NCBI RefSeq assembly: GCF_004001245.1
Contig: NZ_AP018724.1
Span: 1,728,501-1,792,500 of the forward strand
Reading direction: 5' to 3'
DNA length: 64,000 nucleotides
Origin: Sulfurivermis fontis
GTDB lineage: Bacteria > Pseudomonadota > Gammaproteobacteria > Thiohalomonadales > Thiohalomonadaceae
Part shown: one piece after another, positions 57,264-64,000 of the stretch
Numbering within the stretch: position 1 is the stretch's first letter
Layout: every line of letters starts with the position of its first letter
Notes under the pieces: generated by a model
What the model was told of the DNA's origin: nothing
Databases searched by the model: none
What the model saw: the letters and a program-made list of their open reading frames with translations, nothing else
Position numbers and translations under genes: made by a program

Positions 57264-57679
57264 TTCAGCTTCTTCACCCGCTCCATCGGACTGATCACGT
57301 CAGTCAGACGAATGCCGTATTTTTCGTTGACCACCACCACCTCGCCATGGGCGATCAGGGTGCCGTTGACCATCACGTCGAGCGGCTCGCCGGCCAGGCG
57401 ATCCAATTCCACCACCGACCCTTGATTGAGTTGCAGCAGGTTACGAATGCTGATCTTGGTGCGGCCGATCTCCAGCGAGATGGTCACCGGCACATCGAGG
57501 ATCACATCCAGGTTCACCTCCTCGGACGGCGGCGGCCGGTGCTCGTCCTGCAGATCCTTGAGCGGTGCCTTCCTGACGTCGGGCTTGGCGGCAGACTGTT
57601 CCTCCGTCGCACCGGCCTCGGCCATCGCCGCCGCCCACTCATCCATCACGTCGCTGTCTTTGTCGGTCGTGTCACTCAT
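57260..57679 (-). CDS. fliN: Flagellar switch protein FliN
   Basis: 139 residues. An acidic, disordered N-terminal part (about 1-55) precedes the SpoA domain (NLDVILDVPVTISLEIGRTKISIRNLLQL, VVVVNEKYGIRLTDVISPMERVKKL). It forms the C-ring with FliM and FliG. Overlaps with both fliM and fliO are 4 bases. Confidence 0.96.
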   Translation of the reverse strand: MSDTTDKDSDVMDEWAAAMAEAGATEEQSAAKPDVRKAPLKDLQDEHRPPPSEEVNLDVILDVPVTISLEIGRTKISIRNLLQLNQGSVVELDRLAGEPLDVMVNGTLIAHGEVVVVNEKYGIRLTDVISPMERVKKLK

Positions 57680-58689
57680 GATTTGCTCCGTCCACTCTCA
57701 GTGCGGCCCTTGCCAGGCCGTTCCACTTGCTTGACGATCTTGATCGCCAGATTGTCGTTGGCGACCCCCAGTGTGCCGCGGAACACGGGTACCCCCTCGG
57801 CACACAATGTCACCAGTTCCGGCATCTCGATGGGAATGATGTCGCCCGGCTTCATATGCATGATGTCGCGCAGGGTCAGCTCCACCTCGGTGAGGGTGCT
57901 TTCCAACTCCACCTCGGCGGTGCGGATTTCCTCCCGCAGCGCCACCATCCAGCGTTCATCGGTATCGGTACGGTCGCTTTGCACGCCGGCATCGAGCATT
58001 TCGCGGATCGGCTCCAGCATGGAGTACGGCATGGTGACGTGCAGATCGCCCCCGCCGCCCTCCAGCTCGATATGAAACTTGGACGCCACCACCACCTCGG
58101 TAGGGCTGACGATATTGGCGAACTGTGGATTGACCTCGGAATTCATGTACTCGAAATCCACGTCCATCACCGGCGCCCAAGCCTCGCGCAGATCCTTGAA
58201 AGCCAGATTGAGCAGCATCTGGATGACACGCTGTTCGGTGGGGGTGAATTCGCGGCCCTCGATCTTGGCGTGGTAACGGCCGTCGCCACCGAAGAAGTTG
58301 TCCACCACGATGAACACCAGCTTGGGGTCGAGCACCAGCAGCGCCGTACCGCGCAGAGGCCGGATCTTGATCATGTTCAGGCTGGTGGGAACGTAGAGGG
58401 TGTGCACGTACTCGGCGAACTTCATCATTTCCACACCACCGACGGATATCTCCGCCGAACGCCGCAGCATATTGAACAGACTGATGCGGAAGTGGCGCGA
58501 AAAGCGCTCGTTGATCATCTCCAGGGTCGGCATGCGCCCGCGGACGATGCGCTCCTCGCTGGCGAAGTCGTAGGTGCGGACCTCGCCCTCGGCAAGGCCC
58601 TCGTCGGTTTCGGTCTCGATATCGCCGCCCGACACCCCGTGCAGAAGGGCGTCGATTTCGTCTTGCGACAGCAGGTCGTTGATGGCCAT
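57676..58689 (-). CDS. fliM: Flagellar switch protein FliM
   Basis: 337 residues. The N-terminal CheY-P-binding motif LLSQDEIDALLHGV is present. The middle domain has IVRGRMPTLEMINERFSRHFRISLFNMLRRSAEI and the GGDG motif in VDNFFGGDGRY, and a C-terminal SpoA domain follows. It is the switch component that reads CheY-P. Confidence 0.97.
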   Translation of the reverse strand: MAINDLLSQDEIDALLHGVSGGDIETETDEGLAEGEVRTYDFASEERIVRGRMPTLEMINERFSRHFRISLFNMLRRSAEISVGGVEMMKFAEYVHTLYVPTSLNMIKIRPLRGTALLVLDPKLVFIVVDNFFGGDGRYHAKIEGREFTPTEQRVIQMLLNLAFKDLREAWAPVMDVDFEYMNSEVNPQFANIVSPTEVVVASKFHIELEGGGGDLHVTMPYSMLEPIREMLDAGVQSDRTDTDERWMVALREEIRTAEVELESTLTEVELTLRDIMHMKPGDIIPIEMPELVTLCAEGVPVFRGTLGVANDNLAIKIVKQVERPGKGRTESGRSKS

Positions 58690-58695
58690 GGGCGT

Positions 58696-59214
58696 TTACT
58701 GCATCACGAACTCGGTATAGTAAACGGCCTCGACCTTACGTTCCTTCTCGTAGGTGTCGAGTACGTTCTGCACTTTCGCCAGAATCGCTCCGCGCAACTG
58801 CTCCTTCCCCTCCGGCGTGCTGACCACTTCATACTTTTGGCTGCCGAGCAACAACAGAATGTCGTTGCGTATGGCCGGCATATGGGTCTCCATCGCCTTC
58901 AGCGCCTCCGGGTCGTAGCTCATCACCTGCAGGTTCACCTGCAGGAAACGCACCGGCGCCCCGGGGCCGAAGTTGACCACCAGTTTGTCCAGCGCCAGAT
59001 AATGGGCCTGTTTCACCTCGGCCGCCTTGCTGTCAGCCCCCGCGCCTTTATCCTTGCCCTCGCCGCCCTTCATCAGGAAGAAAGCGGCGCCCAGGCCGCC
59101 CAAAGCCAGCACCAGCACGCCGATGACGATGTACAGAATCAGTTGCTTCTTGCCCCCCGGCTTCTGCTGTACGTCGAGATCCAGCTCATCCTTATTTGCG
59201 TCTTTGTTGGCCAT
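58696..59214 (-). CDS. fliL: Flagellar basal-body protein FliL
   Basis: 172 residues. One transmembrane helix (about 25-47, LILYIVIGVLVLALGGLGAAFF) and a periplasmic domain (YLALDKLVVNFGPGAPVRFLQVNLQVM; ending VYYTEFVMQ). It supports the stator. First gene of the long minus-strand operon, behind a sigma-54-type site at 59246-59261. Confidence 0.95.
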   Translation of the reverse strand: MANKDANKDELDLDVQQKPGGKKQLILYIVIGVLVLALGGLGAAFFLMKGGEGKDKGAGADSKAAEVKQAHYLALDKLVVNFGPGAPVRFLQVNLQVMSYDPEALKAMETHMPAIRNDILLLLGSQKYEVVSTPEGKEQLRGAILAKVQNVLDTYEKERKVEAVYYTEFVMQ

Positions 59215-59245
59215 AACCTAGTCCCCTAAGCGTTTAGCGGCTTCA

Positions 59246-59261
59246 AGCAAGCTATATGCCA
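59246..59261 (-). promoter_or_regulatory. Sigma-54 type promoter upstream of fliL
   Basis: On the minus strand, TGGCATATAGCTTGCT has the -24 GG and -12 GC of sigma-54 promoters, separated by 10 bases, in the TGGCA / TTGC context. It is 32 bases before the fliL start. Class II flagellar genes are sigma-54 dependent in Pseudomonas and Vibrio, which supports the call. Confidence 0.8.
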
Positions 59262-59326
59262 GCGCCCCACAGAGGTAATTATCATATTTATTTCAACAAG
59301 TTACAAAAAACCAACATCCTCTCCCG

Positions 59327-59343
59327 GCCCCTCTGGCAGGGGC
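59327..59343. terminator. Weak hairpin downstream of orn
   Basis: gcccct at 59327-59332 pairs with aggggc at 59338-59343 around a 5-base loop. On the minus strand a T-run follows only after about 20 bases (ttttttg near 59305), so this would be an atypical terminator for orn. Confidence 0.35.
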
Positions 59344-59364
59344 GTGTCGGAAAATTGGCGCGGC

Positions 59365-59907
59365 TCAGCGGAACAGTTTCTCGCGGTAATACCGCAATTC
59401 GGCGATGGACTCGCGGATGTCGTCCAGGGCCAGGTGGACACCGTTCTTCTTCAGCCCGGCGGCCACCTCGGGGTACCAGCGCCGCGACAGCTCCTTGATG
59501 GTGCTCACATCCATATTGCGATAATGGAAAAAGGCCTCCAGCTCCGGCATCCAGTGCGCCAGGAAGCGGCGGTCCTGGCAGATGCTGTTGCCACACATGG
59601 GCGATTTACCGGCCGGAACGTATTGCTGCAGGAATTCGATGGTTGCCCGCGCCGCCGCCGCCTCGTCGAGGCGGCTGCCACGCACCCGTTCCACCAACCC
59701 GGAGGCGGTGTGGGTACGGATATTCCATTCGTCCATGGCATCCAGTACCGCGGCCGGCTGATGTACCGCCAGTACCGGCCCTTCGGCGAGGACGTTGAGC
59801 TGGCTGTCGGTGACGATGGTGGCGATCTCGATGATGCGGTCGGACAGGGGCTCCAGACCGGTCATTTCCAGATCGATCCAGATAAGGTTGTCGGGGTTGG
59901 CAGCCAT
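59365..59907 (-). CDS. orn: Oligoribonuclease
   Basis: 180 residues. DEDDh 3'-5' exonuclease that degrades 2-5 nt RNAs and pGpG. D12 and E14 are in [13 protein letters not shown], the next Asp is in [11 protein letters not shown], and the H..D pair is in [19 protein letters not shown]. Length is typical. Adjacent to phhB and rsgA, which is a widespread gammaproteobacterial grouping. Confidence 0.97.
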   Translation of the reverse strand: MAANPDNLIWIDLEMTGLEPLSDRIIEIATIVTDSQLNVLAEGPVLAVHQPAAVLDAMDEWNIRTHTASGLVERVRGSRLDEAAAARATIEFLQQYVPAGKSPMCGNSICQDRRFLAHWMPELEAFFHYRNMDVSTIKELSRRWYPEVAAGLKKNGVHLALDDIRESIAELRYYREKLFR

Positions 59908-59960
59908 GGGCGCGACGGGCTCCGTGTGGTGGTCGGGTTGCGGGCTATTCTATCAGAAGC

Positions 59961-60101
59961 CAACCTGTCGCCCGCCTGGTCAGCGCTCGGGTGAAGCTGG
60001 ATCTGAACAACGCCAGCACGCTCACCCCCGAACCGCGCTGCTCGGCCTTCCACGACGCGCACCCGCCGGCGCCGGTGCGCATTACCCACCTGACGAGGTA
60101 A
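59961..60101 (+). pseudogene. C-terminal relic of an M48 (Ste24-type) metallopeptidase
   Basis: A plus-strand frame ends at TAA 60101 and reads RLVSARVKLDLNNAST, then LTPEPRCSAFHDAHPPAPVRITHL. From memory this matches the C-terminal tail of Ste24/M48-type endopeptidases (VKL..DNASTLTPDP..SAFYDSHPPAPVRI), which stand at this site in related genomes, though I could not run an alignment. Upstream, only about 50 bases separate it from the orn start, so the catalytic part with HExxH is missing. It ends 5 bases before phhB. Most likely a deletion remnant. Confidence 0.65.
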
Positions 60102-60106
60102 GCCCC

Positions 60107-60448
60107 ATGACCACCCCTCTCGCACAACAGCATTGCCAACCCATCAGCCGCGGCACAGCGGCACTCGATGCCGCCACCATCGCCACCCTACTGCCGCAGA
60201 TACCGCAATGGATGGTGGCGGCTGACAGCACCAGCCTGAGCCGGGAGTTCCGTTTCCGCGACTTCTATGCCACCGTGGCCTTCGTCAATGCCGTGGCCTG
60301 GATCGCCCACCAGCAGGATCACCACCCGGATCTGCAGGTGGGCTACAATCGCTGCCGCATCACCTGGCGCACGCACGCCGTGGGCGGGTTGTCACTCAAC
60401 GACTTCATCTGCGCCGCCCGTACCGATAACCTGGAAGCCGCTGCATGA
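60107..60448 (+). CDS. phhB: Pterin-4a-carbinolamine dehydratase
   Basis: 113 residues. It recycles oxidised tetrahydropterin cofactor (PCD/DCoH fold). Signature: AWIAHQQDHHPDLQVGYNRCRITWRTHAVGGLSLNDFICA, including the catalytic HH-P(D). Start at 60107 with a GAGGTAAG ribosome site overlapping the end of the peptidase relic. It is followed by rsgA after 22 bases. Confidence 0.95.
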   Translation: MTTPLAQQHCQPISRGTAALDAATIATLLPQIPQWMVAADSTSLSREFRFRDFYATVAFVNAVAWIAHQQDHHPDLQVGYNRCRITWRTHAVGGLSLNDFICAARTDNLEAAA

Positions 60449-60470
60449 CACCACATACCGACGTTCGCCG

Positions 60471-61493
60471 ATGAGCAAACGCAAACTGACGCGCCAGCAA
60501 GCCTGGCGTATCGAAAAGATCCAGGAGGAGCGACGCCGGCGCGCCCAGCGCAAGGCCGTCGCCATGGAGTCATATGATGCAGAACATCTGGGGCCGGAGC
60601 AGGAAGGACTGGTCATCGCCAATTACGGCGCCAGCGTCGATGTCGAGGCCATGACGGGCGGCCTGCATCGCTGCCGCCTGCGCCAGAATCTGGAGTTGCT
60701 GGTGCCAGGTGACCGGGTCATCTGGCAGGCCATCGGCGGCGATGAGGCCGGCGTGGTAGTGGCGCTGCTGCCGCGCCGTACCGTGCTCGCCCGCCCCGAC
60801 GCCCTCGGTGCGCTGCGGCCGCTGGCGGCCAATATCGATCAGATTCTGGTGGTCGCCGCGCCGCGTCCCGCCTACAGCACCGACCTCATCGACCAATACC
60901 TGGTAGCTGCAGAGTGCACCGGCATCACCCCGCTCATCGTGTTCAACAAGGTCGATCTCATTGCCAGTGACGCCGAGCGGGAGCGCATCGAGCAGGACCT
61001 GCAACGCTATCGGCAGATCGGCTACCGCGTGCTTCGCGCCAGCACCGTCGCCCAGCACGGCCTCGACGCGGTAACAGCCGCCCTGCGCGACAAGAGCAGC
61101 GTGTTCGTCGGCCAGTCCGGCGTCGGCAAGTCATCCCTGGTGCACGCCCTGCTGCCGCAGGAGGAGATCAAGGTCGGTGCCCTGGCTGAACGCAGCGGCC
61201 TCGGCCGCCACACCACCAGCGCCGCGCGCTACTACCGCCTGCCCGGCGGCGGCGCCATCATCGACTCACCGGGGGTGCGTGAATTTTCCCTCTGGCACAT
61301 GGCGGCGACGGAACTGGCACAGGGGTTCATCGAGTTCCGTCCCCATCTGGGCCATTGCCGCTTCCGCGATTGCAGCCACCGCCACGAACCGGGCTGCGCC
61401 CTGCGACAGGCGGTCGCCGACGGCACTGTCAGTGCCGAACGGCTGGCGAGTTTTCATCGCATGGTGGAGGCCGAAGCCGGGGGAAGAGGCTGA
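60471..61493 (+). CDS. rsgA: Ribosome small-subunit GTPase RsgA
   Basis: 340 residues. Circularly permuted GTPase in 30S maturation. N-terminal OB-fold (about 35-110), then the G motifs in permuted order: NKVD (159-162), GQSGVGKSS (214-222), DSPG (265-268). The zinc site is C296, C301, H303 and C309 (HCRFRDCSHRHEPGC). It is convergent with motB. Confidence 0.97.
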   Translation: MSKRKLTRQQAWRIEKIQEERRRRAQRKAVAMESYDAEHLGPEQEGLVIANYGASVDVEAMTGGLHRCRLRQNLELLVPGDRVIWQAIGGDEAGVVVALLPRRTVLARPDALGALRPLAANIDQILVVAAPRPAYSTDLIDQYLVAAECTGITPLIVFNKVDLIASDAERERIEQDLQRYRQIGYRVLRASTVAQHGLDAVTAALRDKSSVFVGQSGVGKSSLVHALLPQEEIKVGALAERSGLGRHTTSAARYYRLPGGGAIIDSPGVREFSLWHMAATELAQGFIEFRPHLGHCRFRDCSHRHEPGCALRQAVADGTVSAERLASFHRMVEAEAGGRG

Positions 61494-61506
61494 TAGGCGA
61501 GTCTGG

Positions 61507-62550
61507 CTATCGGATCGGGGCGGGACCGAGGACGCCCTCGATGGCGTTTTCCATACTGTTGCCACGCGGGGCCGGACGCGGCATGATGGCGGGGGTAATG
61601 GCCGGCTCGGGGGCGGCCACGGGTGGCGCAACGGGCGCCGGGGGAACGACCGTCGGCAACGGCGGCGTCGCGGATGACCGGGGCGCCACCACCGGAGCCT
61701 CATCGGTAAGCCCGATGGCGCGCTCGGTGGCCTTGTTGAGCACCACGATGCTGATGCGGCGGTTCACCGGGTTGAAACGATTTTCCTTGTCGAACATCAC
61801 CGAATCCGCCAACCCCACCACGCGGCCGAATTTTCGCTCCGGCATGCCGGCGGCCAGCATCTCGCGCCGGGCGGCATTGGCGCGATCGGCGGACAGCTCC
61901 CAGTTGCTATAGTCGGTAATCTCACGGCTGTACGGGGTGGCGTCGGTATGGCCGGTGAGGCTGATGTGGTTGGGCACCTCGTTGATGGTGCGGGTCAACT
62001 CGCGCAGGATCGCGCGGGTGTAGGGCTTCAGCCGGGTACTGCCCAAGTCGAACATGGGACGGTTTTCCCGGTCCACGATCTGGATACGCAACCCCTCGCT
62101 GGTGATGTCCAGCAACAGCTGATCCTTGAAGTCCTTCAGGGTCGGCGTGGACTCGATCTGTTCCTTCAGCTTCTGCATCAGCTCGTCCAGACGGGCCTTG
62201 TCCTCGATGATCTCGGCGATCTCCTCCGGCGTGGGCTTGGCCGTCTCCCCCGAGGCATCACGCATCGGCTCCTTCTCGCCGCGCGGCACCTCCAGCGAAC
62301 CGCCCAGCTTGATCATCGAGGTAGAGGCGCCGCCCGGCCCCTGGATAGCGCTCGGGTTCTGGAAGTAGTCGGCGATAGCGGCGCGCTCTTCCTGGGTGGT
62401 GGAACCGAGCAACCACATCAGGAGGAAGAAAGCCATCATCGCCGTCACGAAATCGGCATAGGCCACCTTCCAGGCGCCGCCATGGTGACCATGACCGCCC
62501 TTCTTGATCTTCTTGACGACGATCGGCTGTTTTTTGTCTTCCAACGCCAT
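61507..62550 (-). CDS. motB: Flagellar stator protein MotB
   Basis: 347 residues. One transmembrane helix with the proton-conducting D33 (VAYADFVTAMMAFFLLMWLL). The OmpA-type peptidoglycan-binding domain (about 190-280; LTGHTDATPYSREITDYSNWELSADRANAARREML). A Pro/Ala-rich C-terminal tail (about 290-347) is unusually long. It pairs with motA, 15 bases upstream. Confidence 0.95.
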   Translation of the reverse strand: MALEDKKQPIVVKKIKKGGHGHHGGAWKVAYADFVTAMMAFFLLMWLLGSTTQEERAAIADYFQNPSAIQGPGGASTSMIKLGGSLEVPRGEKEPMRDASGETAKPTPEEIAEIIEDKARLDELMQKLKEQIESTPTLKDFKDQLLLDITSEGLRIQIVDRENRPMFDLGSTRLKPYTRAILRELTRTINEVPNHISLTGHTDATPYSREITDYSNWELSADRANAARREMLAAGMPERKFGRVVGLADSVMFDKENRFNPVNRRISIVVLNKATERAIGLTDEAPVVAPRSSATPPLPTVVPPAPVAPPVAAPEPAITPAIMPRPAPRGNSMENAIEGVLGPAPIR

Positions 62551-62565
62551 GGGCCACCGGCTGGC

Positions 62566-63417
62566 TTATTTCTTCTTGACGTGCGCTTCCAACTCGGCAA
62601 AACCGGGACGCACGGTGGAAGGCAGCGCCTTGCGGCCGAACTCGACGGCAATCTGCGGGGTATAGCCGTTCAGGGTAGCCATGATGCACACCTTGATACA
62701 GCCGAGAAACTTGCCCTCTTCCTCGGCACGGTGCTTGAGCGCCGTGGCCAGCGGGCCGACGAAACCGTAGGCGAGCAGGATACCGAGGAAGGTACCGACC
62801 AGGGCGGCAGCGATCTTCGCACCCAGCACCTCGGGGGGCTCGCCCACCGAGGCCATGGTGATGACCACACCCATGACCGCTGCCACGATACCGAAGCCGG
62901 GCAGGCCGTCGGACACGGTGGTGACGGACTCACCGGGCAACATCGCCTCGTGATGATGTATCTCCAGCTCGAGGTCCATCAGATTTTCCAACTCGAAGGG
63001 GTTCATGCTGCCGCCGACCATCAGGCGCATGTAGTCGGTGATGAAATCGAGGGCGTGATGATCGGCCAGAATCTTGGGGTACTTCTTGAATATCTCGCTC
63101 TGCTGCGGTTCCTCGATATCGTTTTCCAGCGCCATCAGGCCTTCCTTGCGCGCCTTGGCGAACAGGTCATACATCAGAGCCAGCAGGTCCATATAGGACT
63201 TCTTGCTGTACTTGGCGCCGCCGAACAGCTTGGGCAGTCCCGAGAGAACCCCCTTGATCACATGCGGCGGATTGGCCACTACGAAGGCGCCCAGCGCACC
63301 GCCGGCAATGATGATGATTTCGGAGGGGTGCCAGAGGGCCAGCAACTGGCCGCCGGACATCAGAAAGCCGCCAAACACGCAGAGGATTACGATCAGAATG
63401 CCGACGATCAGCTTCAT
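62566..63417 (-). CDS. motA: Flagellar stator protein MotA
   Basis: 283 residues, four transmembrane segments and a cytoplasmic loop. Family segments: GGSMNPFELENLMDLELEIHHHEA, LPGFGIVAAVMGVVITMASVGEPPEVLGAKIAAALVGTFLGILLAYGFVGPLA. The longer cytoplasmic loop is like that of E. coli MotA, while MotC is the shorter type. Transcribed from a sigma-28 promoter. Confidence 0.96.
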   Translation of the reverse strand: MKLIVGILIVILCVFGGFLMSGGQLLALWHPSEIIIIAGGALGAFVVANPPHVIKGVLSGLPKLFGGAKYSKKSYMDLLALMYDLFAKARKEGLMALENDIEEPQQSEIFKKYPKILADHHALDFITDYMRLMVGGSMNPFELENLMDLELEIHHHEAMLPGESVTTVSDGLPGFGIVAAVMGVVITMASVGEPPEVLGAKIAAALVGTFLGILLAYGFVGPLATALKHRAEEEGKFLGCIKVCIMATLNGYTPQIAVEFGRKALPSTVRPGFAELEAHVKKK

Positions 63418-63464
63418 CCGTTGTCCGTCCTTAAACTGAACTCATTCATGACTGGCTTCGGGGG

Positions 63465-63491
63465 TTATCGGCAGAGGCGCCTGGTCCTTTA
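63465..63491 (-). promoter_or_regulatory. Sigma-28 (FliA) promoter of motA
   Basis: Minus strand: TAAAGGAC, then 11 bases, then GCCGATAA. This matches the FliA consensus TAAAGTTT-N11-GCCGATAA closely, with a perfect -10 element. It sits 48 bases before the motA start. Confidence 0.9.
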
Positions 63492-63593
63492 TCCAGCATG
63501 GAAGTAAACCAGGGACGTCCGCATCCCCTCATGGGATACGCGAAAGTCGGCAGTTTACCAGCACCGTACACCGAAAACACCCCGCGATGCGGC

Positions 63594-63599
63594 TATAAT
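63594..63599 (+). promoter_or_regulatory. Possible -10 element upstream of the HDOD gene
   Basis: A perfect TATAAT at 63594-63599, 83 bases before the HDOD start. No good -35 box lies 16-18 bases upstream (ccgaaa), so the promoter call is weak. Confidence 0.4.
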
Positions 63600-63682
63600 C
63601 CGCTGCCTGCCGCATGCCGATGCCTTGCTCCCCCCGGAGGCACAGGGCACACTGCGTCATGGAACGTGATTAGGGAAGCTTC

Positions 63683-64000
63683 ATGCACAACACACTGAAC
63701 GCCTGGGCGGACAAGCTCCAGCATGCCGTCCTGCCGGCCCTGCCGCAGACGGTGGCGGAACTGAGCCGTCTCAGCGCCGACGACAATGTGAACATGTGGA
63801 GTCTGGCGCGGGTGGTGGAGAAGGATCCGGGCCTGTGCATCGCCCTGCTGCGCCGCGTCAATACCGGTGGACAGAAGCGGCTGCGCACCGAAGTGACCAC
63901 GGTGGAACACGCCATGATGATGCTGGGCCTGACCCAGCTGCGTACCCTGCCCAAGGCGGTCCCCCTGATCCAGCGTGCCGGCGATGCCTTGGGGCGGGAG
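63683..64000 (+). CDS. HDOD-domain protein (5' part)
   Basis: First 106 codons, cut by the window end. Begins MHNTLNAWADKLQHAVLPAL and shows the HDOD pattern: LPALPQTVAELSRL, LARVVEKDPGLCIALLRRVNTG, and VEHAMMMLGLTQLRTLP. HDOD proteins signal in motility and stress responses and often carry a C-terminal output domain, which cannot be seen here. Divergent from motA. Confidence 0.85.
   Translation, partial: MHNTLNAWADKLQHAVLPALPQTVAELSRLSADDNVNMWSLARVVEKDPGLCIALLRRVNTGGQKRLRTEVTTVEHAMMMLGLTQLRTLPKAVPLIQRAGDALGRE

Noticed and set aside
59300-59310. The T-rich run after orn as a strong terminator
   Set aside because: The nearest stem is about 20 bases away, so it does not fit a canonical terminator; only a weak hairpin is reported.

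Overview
The window is a dense, high-GC chromosomal segment of a motile gammaproteobacterium. Product families, gene order and polar-flagellum-type chemotaxis genes (flhF, fleN, cheZ, motCD) resemble Pseudomonas and purple-sulfur-bacterium relatives; I cannot name the genus. No tRNA, rRNA, CRISPR array, prophage or insertion sequence was seen. Intergenic gaps are short: the longest, about 300 bases between purF and metZ, holds a terminator and an inverted repeat.

Left part (1-34.9 kb), mostly on the minus strand, is housekeeping. It begins with a membrane-sensor fragment with an apparent frameshift, then cysS, divergent from ppiA-ppiB-lpxH. Next come a ferritin-like DUF455 protein coupled to an exported protein, a glycerate kinase and a small RNA-binding protein. 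A block similar to the P. aeruginosa metZ-purF-cvpA-dedD-folC-accD / trpF-truA-fimV-usg-asd-leuB-leuD-leuC-lysR region follows, here with trpA and trpB inserted. It covers methionine, purine, folate, fatty-acid, tryptophan, lysine/threonine and leucine biosynthesis. After it come an MFS permease, a PKHD hydroxylase, aroC, hemN, prmB, a mog-type gene and a DUF481 outer-membrane protein.

Middle part (35-38.5 kb) carries the three-gene AmmeMemoRadiSam set (radical SAM amrS, divergent from amrB-amrA), whose biochemical role is still poorly defined, and a GYF-like/TM/pentapeptide-repeat protein.

Right part (38.5-64 kb) is a flagellar and chemotaxis supercluster. The plus-strand pair fliK-flhX is followed by a long minus-strand run, in transcription order fliL, M, N, O, P, Q, R, flhB, flhA, flhF, fleN, fliA, cheY, cheZ, cheA, cheB, motC, motD, parA-like, two cheW-type genes, a Pro-rich small gene and a DUF2802 gene. 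fliL has a good sigma-54 site upstream. Beyond orn, phhB and rsgA lies a second stator pair, motA-motB, behind a near-consensus sigma-28 site. The window ends inside an HDOD-domain gene.

Most unusual observations: (i) intergenic inverted repeats built from short reiterated words, occupying every junction of the leuC-leuD-leuB-asd-usg run and several others; (ii) fliO split by a one-base shift at a C6 tract, and a similar lesion at a C4/G4 run in the gene at the left edge; (iii) a C-terminal relic of what looks like an M48/Ste24 peptidase between orn and phhB; (iv) a tandem 40-residue duplication in the CheA linker.
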